The position numbers and the translations under genes were made by a program. Below the pieces are notes generated by a model that saw only the letters and a list, made by a program, of their open reading frames with translations, had not been told where the DNA came from and did no database searches. A stretch of DNA of 64,000 nucleotides from Natronomonas gomsonensis (GTDB lineage: Archaea > Halobacteriota > Halobacteria > Halobacteriales > Haloarculaceae), in the NCBI RefSeq assembly GCF_024300825.1, contig NZ_CP101323.1, positions 62,001 to 126,000 of the forward strand, given 5' to 3'. Positions 16,219 through 24,504 of this stretch are shown here, piece after piece; position 1 is the stretch's first letter, and every line of letters begins with the position of its first letter.

Positions 16219-16479
16219 TCAGTCGTTCGCCGAGATGGCGACGACCGGGCCGATGACGGCCAACCCGATGCCGAGGAAGAGGAACGGCGTCGTCATCGTC
16301 GACGTTGGGGTGATGATGAACAGGAGTCCGAACAGCGACAGTTGAATTCCGAGGACTTTCACCGACCGATTGATGGCGAACCCGCCGACGACCGCGAGGA
16401 CGAACCCGACGAGGAGTGCGTGCCCGACGTGGTACTGCCGCAGGAAGTCGTCGACCAGTTGCAGCGGCATCTCGAACAT
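16219..16479 (-). CDS. Small membrane protein, three hydrophobic segments
   Basis: 86 residues with an amphipathic N-terminus (MFEMPLQLVDDFLRQYHVG) and three hydrophobic segments: ALLVGFVLAVVGGFAI, VLGIQLSLFGLLFIITP and PFLFLGIGLAVIGPVVAI. No catalytic motif is visible. An ATG three codons in (16470) is an alternative start. Function unknown; conserved-hypothetical type. Confidence 0.68.
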   Translation of the reverse strand: MFEMPLQLVDDFLRQYHVGHALLVGFVLAVVGGFAINRSVKVLGIQLSLFGLLFIITPTSTMTTPFLFLGIGLAVIGPVVAISAND

Positions 16480-16519
16480 CTTTGGTGAATATCGCGGTGT
16501 TTCGTTCTTAATGGTTCCG

Positions 16520-16744
16520 TTACCCCTCGGCGGGACCGGTCAACTCGATGTCGCTGAGCCACAGCACCCAGACGATGATCAACACGCCCGTGTAACACAC
16601 CGCCCAGACGAAGATTCCGAGGTTCCGGTAGCCGGAGTTGGTCAACACGTAGTCGGTGACCCCGGCGACGGCGACGGTCGACGCCAACAGGAAGATGCCG
16701 AGGGCCCACCCCGGAACGTCTTTGCCTTCGAGCGGGTTGTTCAT
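16520..16744 (-). CDS. Small two-helix membrane protein
   Basis: 74 residues from ATG 16744. Two transmembrane segments (WALGIFLLASTVAVAGVTDYVL and LGIFVWAVCYTGVLIIVWVLWL) separated by a short NSGYRN loop. No recognisable family motif. It lies between another small membrane protein and a wHTH gene on the same strand and may be co-transcribed with the latter (45 nt gap). Confidence 0.65.
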   Translation of the reverse strand: MNNPLEGKDVPGWALGIFLLASTVAVAGVTDYVLTNSGYRNLGIFVWAVCYTGVLIIVWVLWLSDIELTGPAEG

Positions 16745-16788
16745 GCGCGAGGTTGGGTTCCAACGGATTCGAGTGTTCCGGTTCGTGA

Positions 16789-17079
16789 CTACAGGTCGAT
16801 TTCTTTCAGCGACTGCATCCGTTCGATGAGGCCGTCCAACCCCTCGTTTATCTCGGTGGCGTACGTTTCGAACCCCTCGGCGGTAACCGCGCCATCCGGC
16901 GTCGGCTCGACGAGGCCGTCCTCCTCCAGCATCCGGAGGGAGTACCGCGCTTTGTGCTCGTCGATGCCCGTCTCCGTGGCGACGCGGGTGATACCGATCG
17001 GCTGGTGTTCGATGACGGCCTCCAACACCCGGAGGTCGCGCTCCTCCTTTCCTAGCTGTCTCGCCAGCCGTTGTATCAT
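16789..17079 (-). CDS. Winged-helix transcriptional regulator
   Basis: 96 residues from ATG 17079. DLRVLEAVIEHQPIGITRVATETGIDEHKARYSLRMLEEDGLVEPTPDGAVTAEGFETY is a compact winged helix with recognition helix EHKARYSLRMLEEDG and a short wing, like the haloarchaeal PhiH1-repressor/ArsR-like group. The C-terminal helix (INEGLDGLIERMQSL) could dimerise. It is followed on the same strand by a two-helix membrane protein, echoing the regulator-membrane pair at 9.8-10.5 kb. Confidence 0.78.
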   Translation of the reverse strand: MIQRLARQLGKEERDLRVLEAVIEHQPIGITRVATETGIDEHKARYSLRMLEEDGLVEPTPDGAVTAEGFETYATEINEGLDGLIERMQSLKEIDL

Positions 17080-17122
17080 TGCTCGGGAGTACCAACCCCA
17101 TCGGCAAAACGCTACCGTTCGG

Positions 17123-17719
17123 CTATCGCTTCCCGGCGGCCGCGGCGTCGAGGATGGCTTCGAGCCACGCGGCGTCTCGACACTCCGAAAACGGCGTCGG
17201 GTCGGCCGGGTCGTCGCTTCGGTCGGCGAGGCCGCGCTCGAACCACGCCACGTCGTGCCACTCGCCGTGTTTGTATCCGGCTTCGGGCAGCAACGCGGCA
17301 CGCTCGAAGCCGAAGGCTTCGTGGAAGCCGACGCTTTCGGGGTTCGGCAGCGTGACGACACCGTAGGCGCTGGCAAACCCCTGTTCGCTGAGCGTCTCCA
17401 ACAGTGCCTCGTACAGCGCTGACCCGACTCCCACACTGCGGGCCGACCGCTGGACGTACACCGAGAGTTCGGTCACCCACCGGTAGGCCGAGCGCTTCCG
17501 CAGGCCCCCCGCGTAGGCATAGCCGACGACCGACCCGTCGGCTTCGGCGACGAACCACGGATACGTCTCGACGGTGTCGGCGATGCGGCGCTCGATTTCC
17601 TCGGCGTCGGGAGGCACCTCCTCGAAGGTGATGGCGGTTTCCTCGACGTAGTGGCGATAAATCGACGCGATGGCGTCGGCGTCGTCGACGGCGACGACAC
17701 GGAGGTCGAGTGTCGTCAC
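17123..17719 (-). CDS. GNAT acetyltransferase (phosphinothricin acetyltransferase-like)
   Basis: 198 residues from a GTG at 17719, which overlaps the TGA of the upstream permease gene by 4 nt (GTGA). TLDLRVVAVDDADAIASIYRHYVEETAITFEEVPP is the typical start of the Pat/Bar group; RSARSVGVGSALYEALLETLSEQGFASAYGVVTLPNPESVGFHEAFGFER gives the acetyl-CoA motif and the late NPxSxxFHEAxGF signature. It acetylates a free amino group, perhaps an amino acid analogue. Translational coupling to an iron permease is unusual and places it in the iron-regulated unit. Confidence 0.85.
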   Translation of the reverse strand: MTTLDLRVVAVDDADAIASIYRHYVEETAITFEEVPPDAEEIERRIADTVETYPWFVAEADGSVVGYAYAGGLRKRSAYRWVTELSVYVQRSARSVGVGSALYEALLETLSEQGFASAYGVVTLPNPESVGFHEAFGFERAALLPEAGYKHGEWHDVAWFERGLADRSDDPADPTPFSECRDAAWLEAILDAAAAGKR

Positions 17720-19329
17720 AGTCGCTCCTCCTGTAACAGCAACACGACCATCGACAGCCCCGAAACGGCGAGCAGAAGGAATGCGGGGACGACGGCGTAC
17801 TGGTAGTAGGCGGCCTCTTGGGCGCGCCAAATCTGGGTGACGATGGTCTCGAAGCCGGTCGGTCGGAGGATGAGCGTCACGGGCAACTCCTTCATCGTCG
17901 TGAGGAAGACGAGTGCGGCCCCCGCGACCACGCCGGGCGCGATGAGCGGGAGGGTGGTTCGTCGGAACGCACCGAACGGTGATTCACCGAGGGTGCGGGC
18001 GGCCTCGACGAGCGTCGAGTCGACCTGCAGGGTCGTCGTGCGAATCGAACCGACGGCCTGCGGCATGAACCGGATGACGTAGGCGAACACGAGGAGGGGA
18101 ATCGTCTGATACAGTCCGGGGGAGTAGGGGATGTCGAGGGCGTCGTAACCTGCGCCGAAGTACACCAACGCGAGCGCGAGAACGATGCCGGGGACGGCGA
18201 ATCCGAGGTACGTCACGCGCTCGAACAGGGCCGCGAGACGGGAGTCGTGTTGCGCCGCGAAGTACGCGATGGGGAGGGCGGCGAGGGCGGCGACGATGGC
18301 CGCCACGAGCGAGATGCCAACGGAATTGAACGCGTAAATCCACTCGAAGGCCAGCGACGGCCGACGGCCGGCCTCCGAGTTGACGAGCAACAGACCGAGA
18401 ATCCAGATGGGAACGGCCAGGGCGATGGTGGTGACGGCGACGGGCAGAAGCGTCGCGGGCCAGCGCCAGATGCCGAGGTTGACCGTCGAATCGCCGCTGG
18501 AATCCGACCCGCCCTCGACGGAGGTTTGCGGGCGCACCCATCGCTCCAAGACGAGGACGACGAGGACGATGGCGAGCAACTGCAACGACAACAGTGCCGC
18601 GAAGTCCTGGCCGAAGGCGTTGTACTCGACGTATATCTGGCGGGTGAACACCGGCAGTCGCATGATGCCGGGCGTCCCGAAGTCCGAAACCGCATACAGC
18701 GCCGTCAGGAGGCTCCCCGCGACGACGGCCGGTCGGATGTGCGGTATCGTGACCCGACGGAACGCAGTCAGGCGGTCCTGGTTGAGCGTTCGGGCGGCGT
18801 CGATGAGCGTCGTATCGAGCGACAGAAGCGACGCCCGCGTCGTCAGATACACGTACGGGTAGGTGTACAGCGTGATGACAAGTATCGTCCCGCCGAGGCC
18901 GTACACTTCGGGAATCTGTTCGATGCCGAGCGGCGCCAGCAGGTCGCTGAACTCCCCGCGGGGGCCGAACGCCGAAACGAAGGTGAAGGCGCCGACGTAA
19001 CTCGGCACGACCAGCGGCAGGGCGACGACGATGGTCCAGAAGCGCCGGAACGGCAGGTCGGTGCGGACGGTGAGATACGCCAGTGGAACGCCGATGAGCA
19101 CGGACAGTCCGGTGACGCCGGCCATCAGAAGCAAACTGTTGAGAATGATTTCGGCGGTCCCCCACCGGAACAGGAGATCGGTGGCGCGTTGGGTGTCGAC
19201 GGTCACCGCCTCGATGAACAGCCACGACATCGGGAACACGAGCACCACGGCGATAAACCCACAGAGAAGCGCCAACCCGAGCGGGAACTCCCCGGCGTAG
19301 CGTTCCCGAAGTCCCGCGATATCCCTCAT
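17716..19329 (-). CDS. Fe(III) ABC transporter permease, double-domain FbpB type
   Basis: 537 residues with about 12 membrane helices and two binding-protein-dependent permease domains. Each has an EAA-type loop facing the ATPase: LIDAARTLNQDRLTAFRRVTIPHIRPAV and LVEAARTLGESPFGAFRRTTLPLIAPGV. The fused arrangement and sequence are typical of FbpB/SfuB/thiamine (ThiP) permeases. The partner binding protein is probably the FbpA-type gene at 24.5 kb. A DtxR-type palindrome lies 57 nt upstream of the ATG, shared with the divergent GMC operon. No ATPase gene is nearby. Confidence 0.88.
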   Translation of the reverse strand: MRDIAGLRERYAGEFPLGLALLCGFIAVVLVFPMSWLFIEAVTVDTQRATDLLFRWGTAEIILNSLLLMAGVTGLSVLIGVPLAYLTVRTDLPFRRFWTIVVALPLVVPSYVGAFTFVSAFGPRGEFSDLLAPLGIEQIPEVYGLGGTILVITLYTYPYVYLTTRASLLSLDTTLIDAARTLNQDRLTAFRRVTIPHIRPAVVAGSLLTALYAVSDFGTPGIMRLPVFTRQIYVEYNAFGQDFAALLSLQLLAIVLVVLVLERWVRPQTSVEGGSDSSGDSTVNLGIWRWPATLLPVAVTTIALAVPIWILGLLLVNSEAGRRPSLAFEWIYAFNSVGISLVAAIVAALAALPIAYFAAQHDSRLAALFERVTYLGFAVPGIVLALALVYFGAGYDALDIPYSPGLYQTIPLLVFAYVIRFMPQAVGSIRTTTLQVDSTLVEAARTLGESPFGAFRRTTLPLIAPGVVAGAALVFLTTMKELPVTLILRPTGFETIVTQIWRAQEAAYYQYAVVPAFLLLAVSGLSMVVLLLQEERL

Positions 19330-19385
19330 TGTCCGACCGTTCGTGTCCCGACGTACTTGAGCGAACCCATTCCAACGGATATATT

Positions 19386-19399
19386 TTAGGTCAGCCTAA
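19386..19399. promoter_or_regulatory. DtxR-type palindromic operator, site 3 (divergent promoter)
   Basis: TTAGG-TCAG-CCTAA lies in the 79 nt between the leftward permease gene and the rightward dehydrogenase subunit gene (10 nt before its ATG). One site is well placed to control both promoters. Confidence 0.75.
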
Positions 19400-19408
19400 T
19401 TCAAACCC

Positions 19409-19951
19409 ATGGAACTGACGCGGCGCGACGCCACCATCGCGTTGGCAGCCCTCGGCTCGGGCGGCGCTGCCGCAGTCGGTCTCAGGGCCACCCGAGAGGC
19501 CGACGAGGGAGAGCGGGGTCCCGACCGACTCGACGACGATGCGGTCGTCTCGGCGATGGTCGGGCTTGCCGAGGTTCTCTATCCCTCGGCCGTCTCCGGT
19601 GTCGAGCCGTTCGTCGAGACGTTCGTGACCGACCGACTCGAACGCGAGGGCCACGGCGAAGCGCTGCGAGCGACGGTGACCGACCTAAACGAGTTGGCCG
19701 TCGCTTGGCACGACACCGCTATCGCCGAACTATCTCCGTCGGACCGCGAGGAACTGCTCCGGGAGGCCGGTGCCGATGTCGCCGACGAGGTGCCCGACGG
19801 AACGACCGCCGAACGGGTCCGGTACTTCGTCGTCAACGAACTCCTCATGGCGCTGTACACCTCCCCGACCGGTGGGGAGTTGGTCGGCATCGAGAACCCC
19901 CAGGGACATCCGGGTGGCACCGACACCTACCAGCGGGGGCCGCCGTCGTGA
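19409..19951 (+). CDS. Gluconate 2-dehydrogenase subunit 3 (gamma-type) homologue, Tat-exported
   Basis: 180 residues. MELTRRDATIALAALGSGGAAAVGLRA is a Tat signal without a lipobox cysteine. The mature part is helical, beginning with ALAEVLYPS-like sequence (VVSAMVGLAEVLYPSAVSGVEPFVETFV), the feature of gluconate 2-dehydrogenase subunit 3. The gamma subunit carries the folded partner flavoprotein out through Tat as a hitchhiker. Its stop overlaps the GTG start of the flavoprotein gene by 4 nt, which fits an obligate complex. Confidence 0.85.
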   Translation: MELTRRDATIALAALGSGGAAAVGLRATREADEGERGPDRLDDDAVVSAMVGLAEVLYPSAVSGVEPFVETFVTDRLEREGHGEALRATVTDLNELAVAWHDTAIAELSPSDREELLREAGADVADEVPDGTTAERVRYFVVNELLMALYTSPTGGELVGIENPQGHPGGTDTYQRGPPS

Positions 19952-21531
19952 CTCGACGCCCCGTCGCGGGAGCAGACGTGTGTGTCGTCGGCGCCGGACC
20001 GGCCGGCACCATCGTCGCCGACCGCCTCGCCGCGTCGGGCCACGAGGTGGTCGTCCTCGACGCCGGCCCGCGGTTCGACCCCGACGACCGCATTCGAAGA
20101 CAGGAGCGGGCGATACGACCTGCCTTCTCCCGGCCGGACGTGTGGGACGGCGACGCCGAACGGGACGCCTACACCTCCAGTGGCGAAAAGGGGTATCCGC
20201 TGAATCACGCCCGCGTGAAGGGCGTCGGCGGGTCGACGCTGCACTGGCAGGGAATGGTGATGCGGCTCCACGAGGACGATTTCAACTCCCGTAGCGAGCG
20301 CGGCGTGGGCGTCGACTGGCCAATCGACTACGCAGACCTCCGACCGCAGTACGACGAGGCCGAACGGGAGTTGGGCGTCTCGGGGGCCTCGGACAACCCC
20401 TTCGCGCCGCCGCGGGAGGAGCCACATCCGATGGCGGCGTTCCCACCCTCCTACAGCGACAGCCTGTTCGCCGAGGCCTGTGAGGAACTCGAAATCGCGA
20501 TGCACTCGGTGCCGAACGCACGCAACTCCGAGTCCCGGAACGGCCGCAGCGCGTGTGTCGGCTACGGCACCTGCCAGCCGGTGTGTCCCTCCGGTGCGAA
20601 GTACGACGCGACGGTTCACGCCGAAGCCGCCAAGCGACGGGGAGCGACGGTCATCGACCGCGCGCCCGTCCAGCGGCTCGAACACGGCCCCGACTCGGTC
20701 GAGGCGGCCGTCTACGCGACGCCGGATGGCGAGGCACACAGACAGGAGGCCGACGCCTTCGTCGTCGCCTGTGGCGGCGTCGAGACGCCCCGGCTGCTGT
20801 TGCTGTCCGAGTCAGAACACTACCCTGTCGGCCTCGCCAACTCCAGCGGCCTCGTCGGCAAGTGCTTCATGGACCACCTCTTCGCCGGGATGGGCGGCCG
20901 ACTCGGCGAACCGACTCGACAGAACCACGTCGGCTTTCTCACCAGCGAGAGCCACCAGTTCTACGACGACGCCGACGAGACGGTCGGCCCGTTCAAACTG
21001 GAGTTCTTCAACTACGCCGGCCCTTCGCCGGTGGAGATGGCGCTGACCGGCGACGACTGGGGCGACGAATTACTCGACCGCCTCCGGGCGAACTACGGCG
21101 ACCACGTCGGGATAGGCGCACTCGTCGAACAGCTACCCAGCGAGGACAACTACGTCACGATCGACGAGAGCCGTACCGACGACCACGGCAACCCCGTCCC
21201 CGAGATACACTGGTCGCTCGACGACCGCACGCGCCGAACTATCGAGCGAGCAAACGAGAAACAGCGGGCGATTCTGGAGGAGTTGGGCGCGGAGATTACG
21301 TGGCAGGTCGGCCCCGAAAACACCGGCCCGGCGTATCACCACATGGGGACGACCCGGATGGGGACCGACCCCGACGACAGCGTCGTGACGCCCCAACTCC
21401 GCACCCACGACCTCGAGAACTGCTGGCTGGTCGGCAGCAGCGTCTTCCCCACCGGCGGTGCGATGAACCCCACGCTCACCATCGCTGCACTCGCGATTCG
21501 GGCTGCTGAAGCCATCGACTCGTCATTCTAA
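19948..21531 (+). CDS. GMC-family FAD dehydrogenase large subunit with putative Fe-S cluster
   Basis: 527 residues from GTG 19948. FAD motif VCVVGAGPAGTIVADRL (12-28), GGSTLHWQG (94-102), and a C-terminal GMC active site YHHMGTTRMG (463-472) plus PTGGAMNPTLT (501-511). Cys203, Cys209 and Cys213 in ACVGYGTCQPVCPSGAKYD resemble the [3Fe-4S] ligands of FAD-dependent glucose/gluconate dehydrogenase alpha subunits. It has no signal of its own and probably exports with the gamma subunit. It oxidises a sugar or alcohol and passes electrons to an unknown acceptor; no cytochrome c subunit gene is adjacent. Confidence 0.86.
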   Translation: MTRRPVAGADVCVVGAGPAGTIVADRLAASGHEVVVLDAGPRFDPDDRIRRQERAIRPAFSRPDVWDGDAERDAYTSSGEKGYPLNHARVKGVGGSTLHWQGMVMRLHEDDFNSRSERGVGVDWPIDYADLRPQYDEAERELGVSGASDNPFAPPREEPHPMAAFPPSYSDSLFAEACEELEIAMHSVPNARNSESRNGRSACVGYGTCQPVCPSGAKYDATVHAEAAKRRGATVIDRAPVQRLEHGPDSVEAAVYATPDGEAHRQEADAFVVACGGVETPRLLLLSESEHYPVGLANSSGLVGKCFMDHLFAGMGGRLGEPTRQNHVGFLTSESHQFYDDADETVGPFKLEFFNYAGPSPVEMALTGDDWGDELLDRLRANYGDHVGIGALVEQLPSEDNYVTIDESRTDDHGNPVPEIHWSLDDRTRRTIERANEKQRAILEELGAEITWQVGPENTGPAYHHMGTTRMGTDPDDSVVTPQLRTHDLENCWLVGSSVFPTGGAMNPTLTIAALAIRAAEAIDSSF

Positions 21532-21536
21532 CTTTG

Positions 21537-21554
21537 TTTTAGGCAAACCTAAAA
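21537..21554. promoter_or_regulatory. DtxR-type palindromic operator, site 4
   Basis: TTTTAGG-CAAA-CCTAAAA is the longest palindrome of the set (7+7), starting 5 nt after the GMC stop codon and 32 nt before the glycosyltransferase ATG at 21587. A further half site CCTAA occurs at 21556-21560. It suggests that the glycosyltransferase has its own metal-responsive promoter. Confidence 0.77.
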
Positions 21555-21586
21555 GCCTAAGTCGATGGGAGAGAGACGACAGGACA

Positions 21587-22339
21587 ATGAGTCAGTTACA
21601 GCACTCTAACGGCTCCGAATCCGCCGGCGATGCGGAGACAACGGACGACGACACGGCGGACGACTACACTTTCGAGGACCTCAGCGTCGTGATGGGTACC
21701 TACAACGAGGAAGCCGCCATCGCGACCGTTCTCGAGGATATCGAGCGCGTCACCGACGGGCAGGCGGAGGTCGTCTGCGTCGACGGCTCCGACGACCGCA
21801 CGCCCGAAATCGCTCGCGAACACGGCGCTCGCGTCATCGAACAGGAGCCACAGGGGTACGGCGTCGCCGTCCGAGAGGCGATTCTCGCCCCCGACCGTCC
21901 CATCGTCGTCACGACCGACTGCGACGACACCTACCCGATGGAGCAACTGCCGGAGTTCCTCGAAGCCATCAACGAGGGCTACGACGTGGTCTCGGGGGAC
22001 CGCCTGTATCACGGCGCCGACGCGATGCCGGCGTTCAACCGCTTCGGTAACCACGCCTTCGCCGCCGTCGCCAGCGTCCTGATGAACGAACGCGTCCACG
22101 ACACCACGACCGGGATGCGCGCCTACCGTCGCGATGTGATCGAAGACATCGAGTGGACCGAAAACACCGGTCTATCGGCTGAGTTGCTCATCCGCCCGTT
22201 GATGCGCGGCTACGACATACAGGAGCAGCCCATCGAGTACGCCGAACGTGCCGGTGAGACGAAACTCGACCCCATCGAGGGCGGGGCCGCCATCGCGAAA
22301 TCCATCGTGAAGGTGTGTCTCGAAGAGCGGTTCCGGTAA
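21587..22339 (+). CDS. Family 2 glycosyltransferase, dolichol-phosphate sugar synthase-like
   Basis: 250 residues. After an acidic N-terminus, LSVVMGTYNEEAAIATVLEDIERVTDG opens a GT-A fold; VVCVDGSDDRTPEIAREHGARVI and VVTTDCDDTYPMEQLPEFLEAI give the nucleotide-sugar and metal (DxD-like) sites, and TTTGMRAYRRDVIEDIEW is typical of DPM1-type enzymes. No C-terminal membrane helices are present. It probably transfers a sugar from a nucleotide donor to a dolichol-phosphate-type lipid. The convergent membrane glycosyltransferase could use this product. Confidence 0.87.
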   Translation: MSQLQHSNGSESAGDAETTDDDTADDYTFEDLSVVMGTYNEEAAIATVLEDIERVTDGQAEVVCVDGSDDRTPEIAREHGARVIEQEPQGYGVAVREAILAPDRPIVVTTDCDDTYPMEQLPEFLEAINEGYDVVSGDRLYHGADAMPAFNRFGNHAFAAVASVLMNERVHDTTTGMRAYRRDVIEDIEWTENTGLSAELLIRPLMRGYDIQEQPIEYAERAGETKLDPIEGGAAIAKSIVKVCLEERFR

Positions 22340-22340
22340 C

Positions 22341-24467
22341 TCACGACGACGCTTCTACGTCAGTTTCGAAGGACACGCCGGCGAAGTGTTCTTCCGGATG
22401 GTCGGGGAGGTACGTACCCTCCCGGTCACAGTAGTCGACCAGCCGACAGACGGTTCGCTCGGGGGGCCAGACGACCTCGACGGTGTCACCGGTCGTCCGT
22501 ACCGTCATCTCCTGTCGGTAGGTCAGCGTGCCGCCGTCCGGCTGGACGAGCCGAACGAGCAGGATGAGTTCGTCCGTGTCGGCGACGGAGACGGTGCCGT
22601 TGGCGCCGGCGAGGCTCGCTTCGTCGCCGTCGAGGCGCCATTCGGCGGTGTAGTCGTTCCCGACGCCACCGACGTTGCCGGCGTCGTATTCGACGTGGTC
22701 ACCGGAGACGCTGAACAGCCTGACGGTCGCCCGGTCGACGCGGGCGGGGATGCCCACTGTCGTCTCACCGGTGAGGCGCTGGCCCTCCCGAACGTCGAGT
22801 TCGTCGAGTTTCGGCGTGACGTGGCGGTCGGGGTCGGCCGTCCACGCCCCGCGGTAGGTGTAGCGGTACTGCGTCCGGTTCGGGTAGGCGTCCATCACGG
22901 CGAAGTCGCCGGCGGGGTCGCGGTCTAAGGCGTAGACGACGGGGCCGTCGAAGCCGGGGTTGTTCCGGAGGTACTGGAAGGGATGATTCTGCCAGTCGCC
23001 GTACGGCGCCGGGATGAACACGACGGCGTCTTCGAAGTCGGCCGAATCGATTGGCTCGTAAGCGGTGTCGAATTTCTCGGTGTGGCCCGCGTTGCGCTCG
23101 ACGGGCGGCGTGAGGACGGCGGCGTTGGCGACGCCGCCGACGAGGAGCACCGTCGCGAGTGCGACGACGCCCACGGCGCGGACGGCCCGCGGCGAGGCGG
23201 CAGCCGAGAGTCGTTCGGCGGTGACGCTGTTTCGAGCATGTCGCCAGCCGACGACGAGCGCGAACGCCGAAAACACCGACAGCGGAACAAGCAAATCGAA
23301 GTGATAGAACGGCCCGAACTGCGAGAGCAGGCCGTTGGTCGGGTCATCCATCGTCGCCAACACGTTGTAGTTGCCCCAGAAGGCGAGGTTGCCCAACGGG
23401 ACGGTGACGAACAGGGCCGCGAGCAACCCGCCGACGCGGCGGCGCTCGCCGTCGAGACCGCCAACCCAGCGCCGGGCGGCGACCGCGATGCCGACGGCGG
23501 CGGCGGCCGTCCCGAGCAGTCCCGCCGTGAACCACCGAGTCGCGAGATACCAGAGCACGTAGCCGTTGGCTTCCAGCGCGAGGTCCAGCGTGTAGTCGAC
23601 TTCGTGGCCGAGGATGCGGCGCTCGCCGAATCCCGGGCCGTCCATCGGCGCGAACGCCTCGTAGGGGAAGACCAGCGGCGACCCGGTCATCCGGGCGTTG
23701 TACGCCAACGCGAGGCCGACGCCGAGGAGGCCGAAGACTGCGGTCAGGGTGTTTCGGCGTGCGGCGTCGGAGAGGGGCCACACGCCATCCGCGCGGACGC
23801 TCCGAAGCACCGCCCACGCCGCGTGGACGATGAACGGCGCCGCAAAGAGGACCGCTGTGTACGGGCGGGCGAAGAAGGCGATGCCGACGACGGCACCAGC
23901 GAGACCGGCGCTCCGGAGGGAGCGCTCCCGGACCGCCCGGAGATACAGCACCGCGAAAGCGAGGTTTAGCATCGTCGTCGGCGCGTACGGCAGGAACACC
24001 GAGGTGGTCAGAAGCGCCATCGGCGAGACGGCGTAGACGACGCCGGCGACGAGACCCACGCGGCGGTCGAAAGCCAGCGACCCGAGACGATACACCAACG
24101 CCACGTTGGCGGCGGCGACGACCGCAAGCGTCACGCGCGGCTCGCCGAACAGTGCCATCGAAACCGCGTACATCGCGGCAGGAACCGGCGTGTACTTGGG
24201 GTAAAGTCGGCGTCCGTCCTCGATGAAGAACCACGGGTGAAACGCGTCGGCGAGGCCGCCGGCGTACAACTCCAGTTGCCCGGCGAGCAGCAACGACGCC
24301 TGCTGGAGATAGACGCCCTCGTCGTGGTTGCTGGAGTGGTAGGGAAACAGCGTCTCCGCGGTCGCGAACACCACGATGCCGACGAGGACGGCGAGGCCGG
24401 CCGCCAGAAGCGTCTCCGTGGGCGTCTCACGGAACCGACGGCGGAGGGCATGGAGCGGCCGAATCAC
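22341..24467 (-). CDS. GT39/ArnT-type membrane glycosyltransferase with extracellular domain
   Basis: 708 residues. About 10-12 hydrophobic helices in the first 430 residues. SSNHDEGVYLQQASLLLAG after the first helix carries the acidic motif of dolichyl-phosphate mannosyltransferase/ArnT enzymes, and YPKYTPVPAAMYAVSMALFG is typical. The last 250 residues are a soluble beta-rich domain, probably outside the cell. It likely transfers a lipid-linked sugar to a surface acceptor. Same orientation as the FbpA-type gene (37 nt gap), so it may be cotranscribed with it. Confidence 0.82.
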   Translation of the reverse strand: MIRPLHALRRRFRETPTETLLAAGLAVLVGIVVFATAETLFPYHSSNHDEGVYLQQASLLLAGQLELYAGGLADAFHPWFFIEDGRRLYPKYTPVPAAMYAVSMALFGEPRVTLAVVAAANVALVYRLGSLAFDRRVGLVAGVVYAVSPMALLTTSVFLPYAPTTMLNLAFAVLYLRAVRERSLRSAGLAGAVVGIAFFARPYTAVLFAAPFIVHAAWAVLRSVRADGVWPLSDAARRNTLTAVFGLLGVGLALAYNARMTGSPLVFPYEAFAPMDGPGFGERRILGHEVDYTLDLALEANGYVLWYLATRWFTAGLLGTAAAAVGIAVAARRWVGGLDGERRRVGGLLAALFVTVPLGNLAFWGNYNVLATMDDPTNGLLSQFGPFYHFDLLVPLSVFSAFALVVGWRHARNSVTAERLSAAASPRAVRAVGVVALATVLLVGGVANAAVLTPPVERNAGHTEKFDTAYEPIDSADFEDAVVFIPAPYGDWQNHPFQYLRNNPGFDGPVVYALDRDPAGDFAVMDAYPNRTQYRYTYRGAWTADPDRHVTPKLDELDVREGQRLTGETTVGIPARVDRATVRLFSVSGDHVEYDAGNVGGVGNDYTAEWRLDGDEASLAGANGTVSVADTDELILLVRLVQPDGGTLTYRQEMTVRTTGDTVEVVWPPERTVCRLVDYCDREGTYLPDHPEEHFAGVSFETDVEASS

Positions 24468-24504
24468 GTCGAATCGTACAAATCAGTGGGGATACGTCGT
24501 GTGG

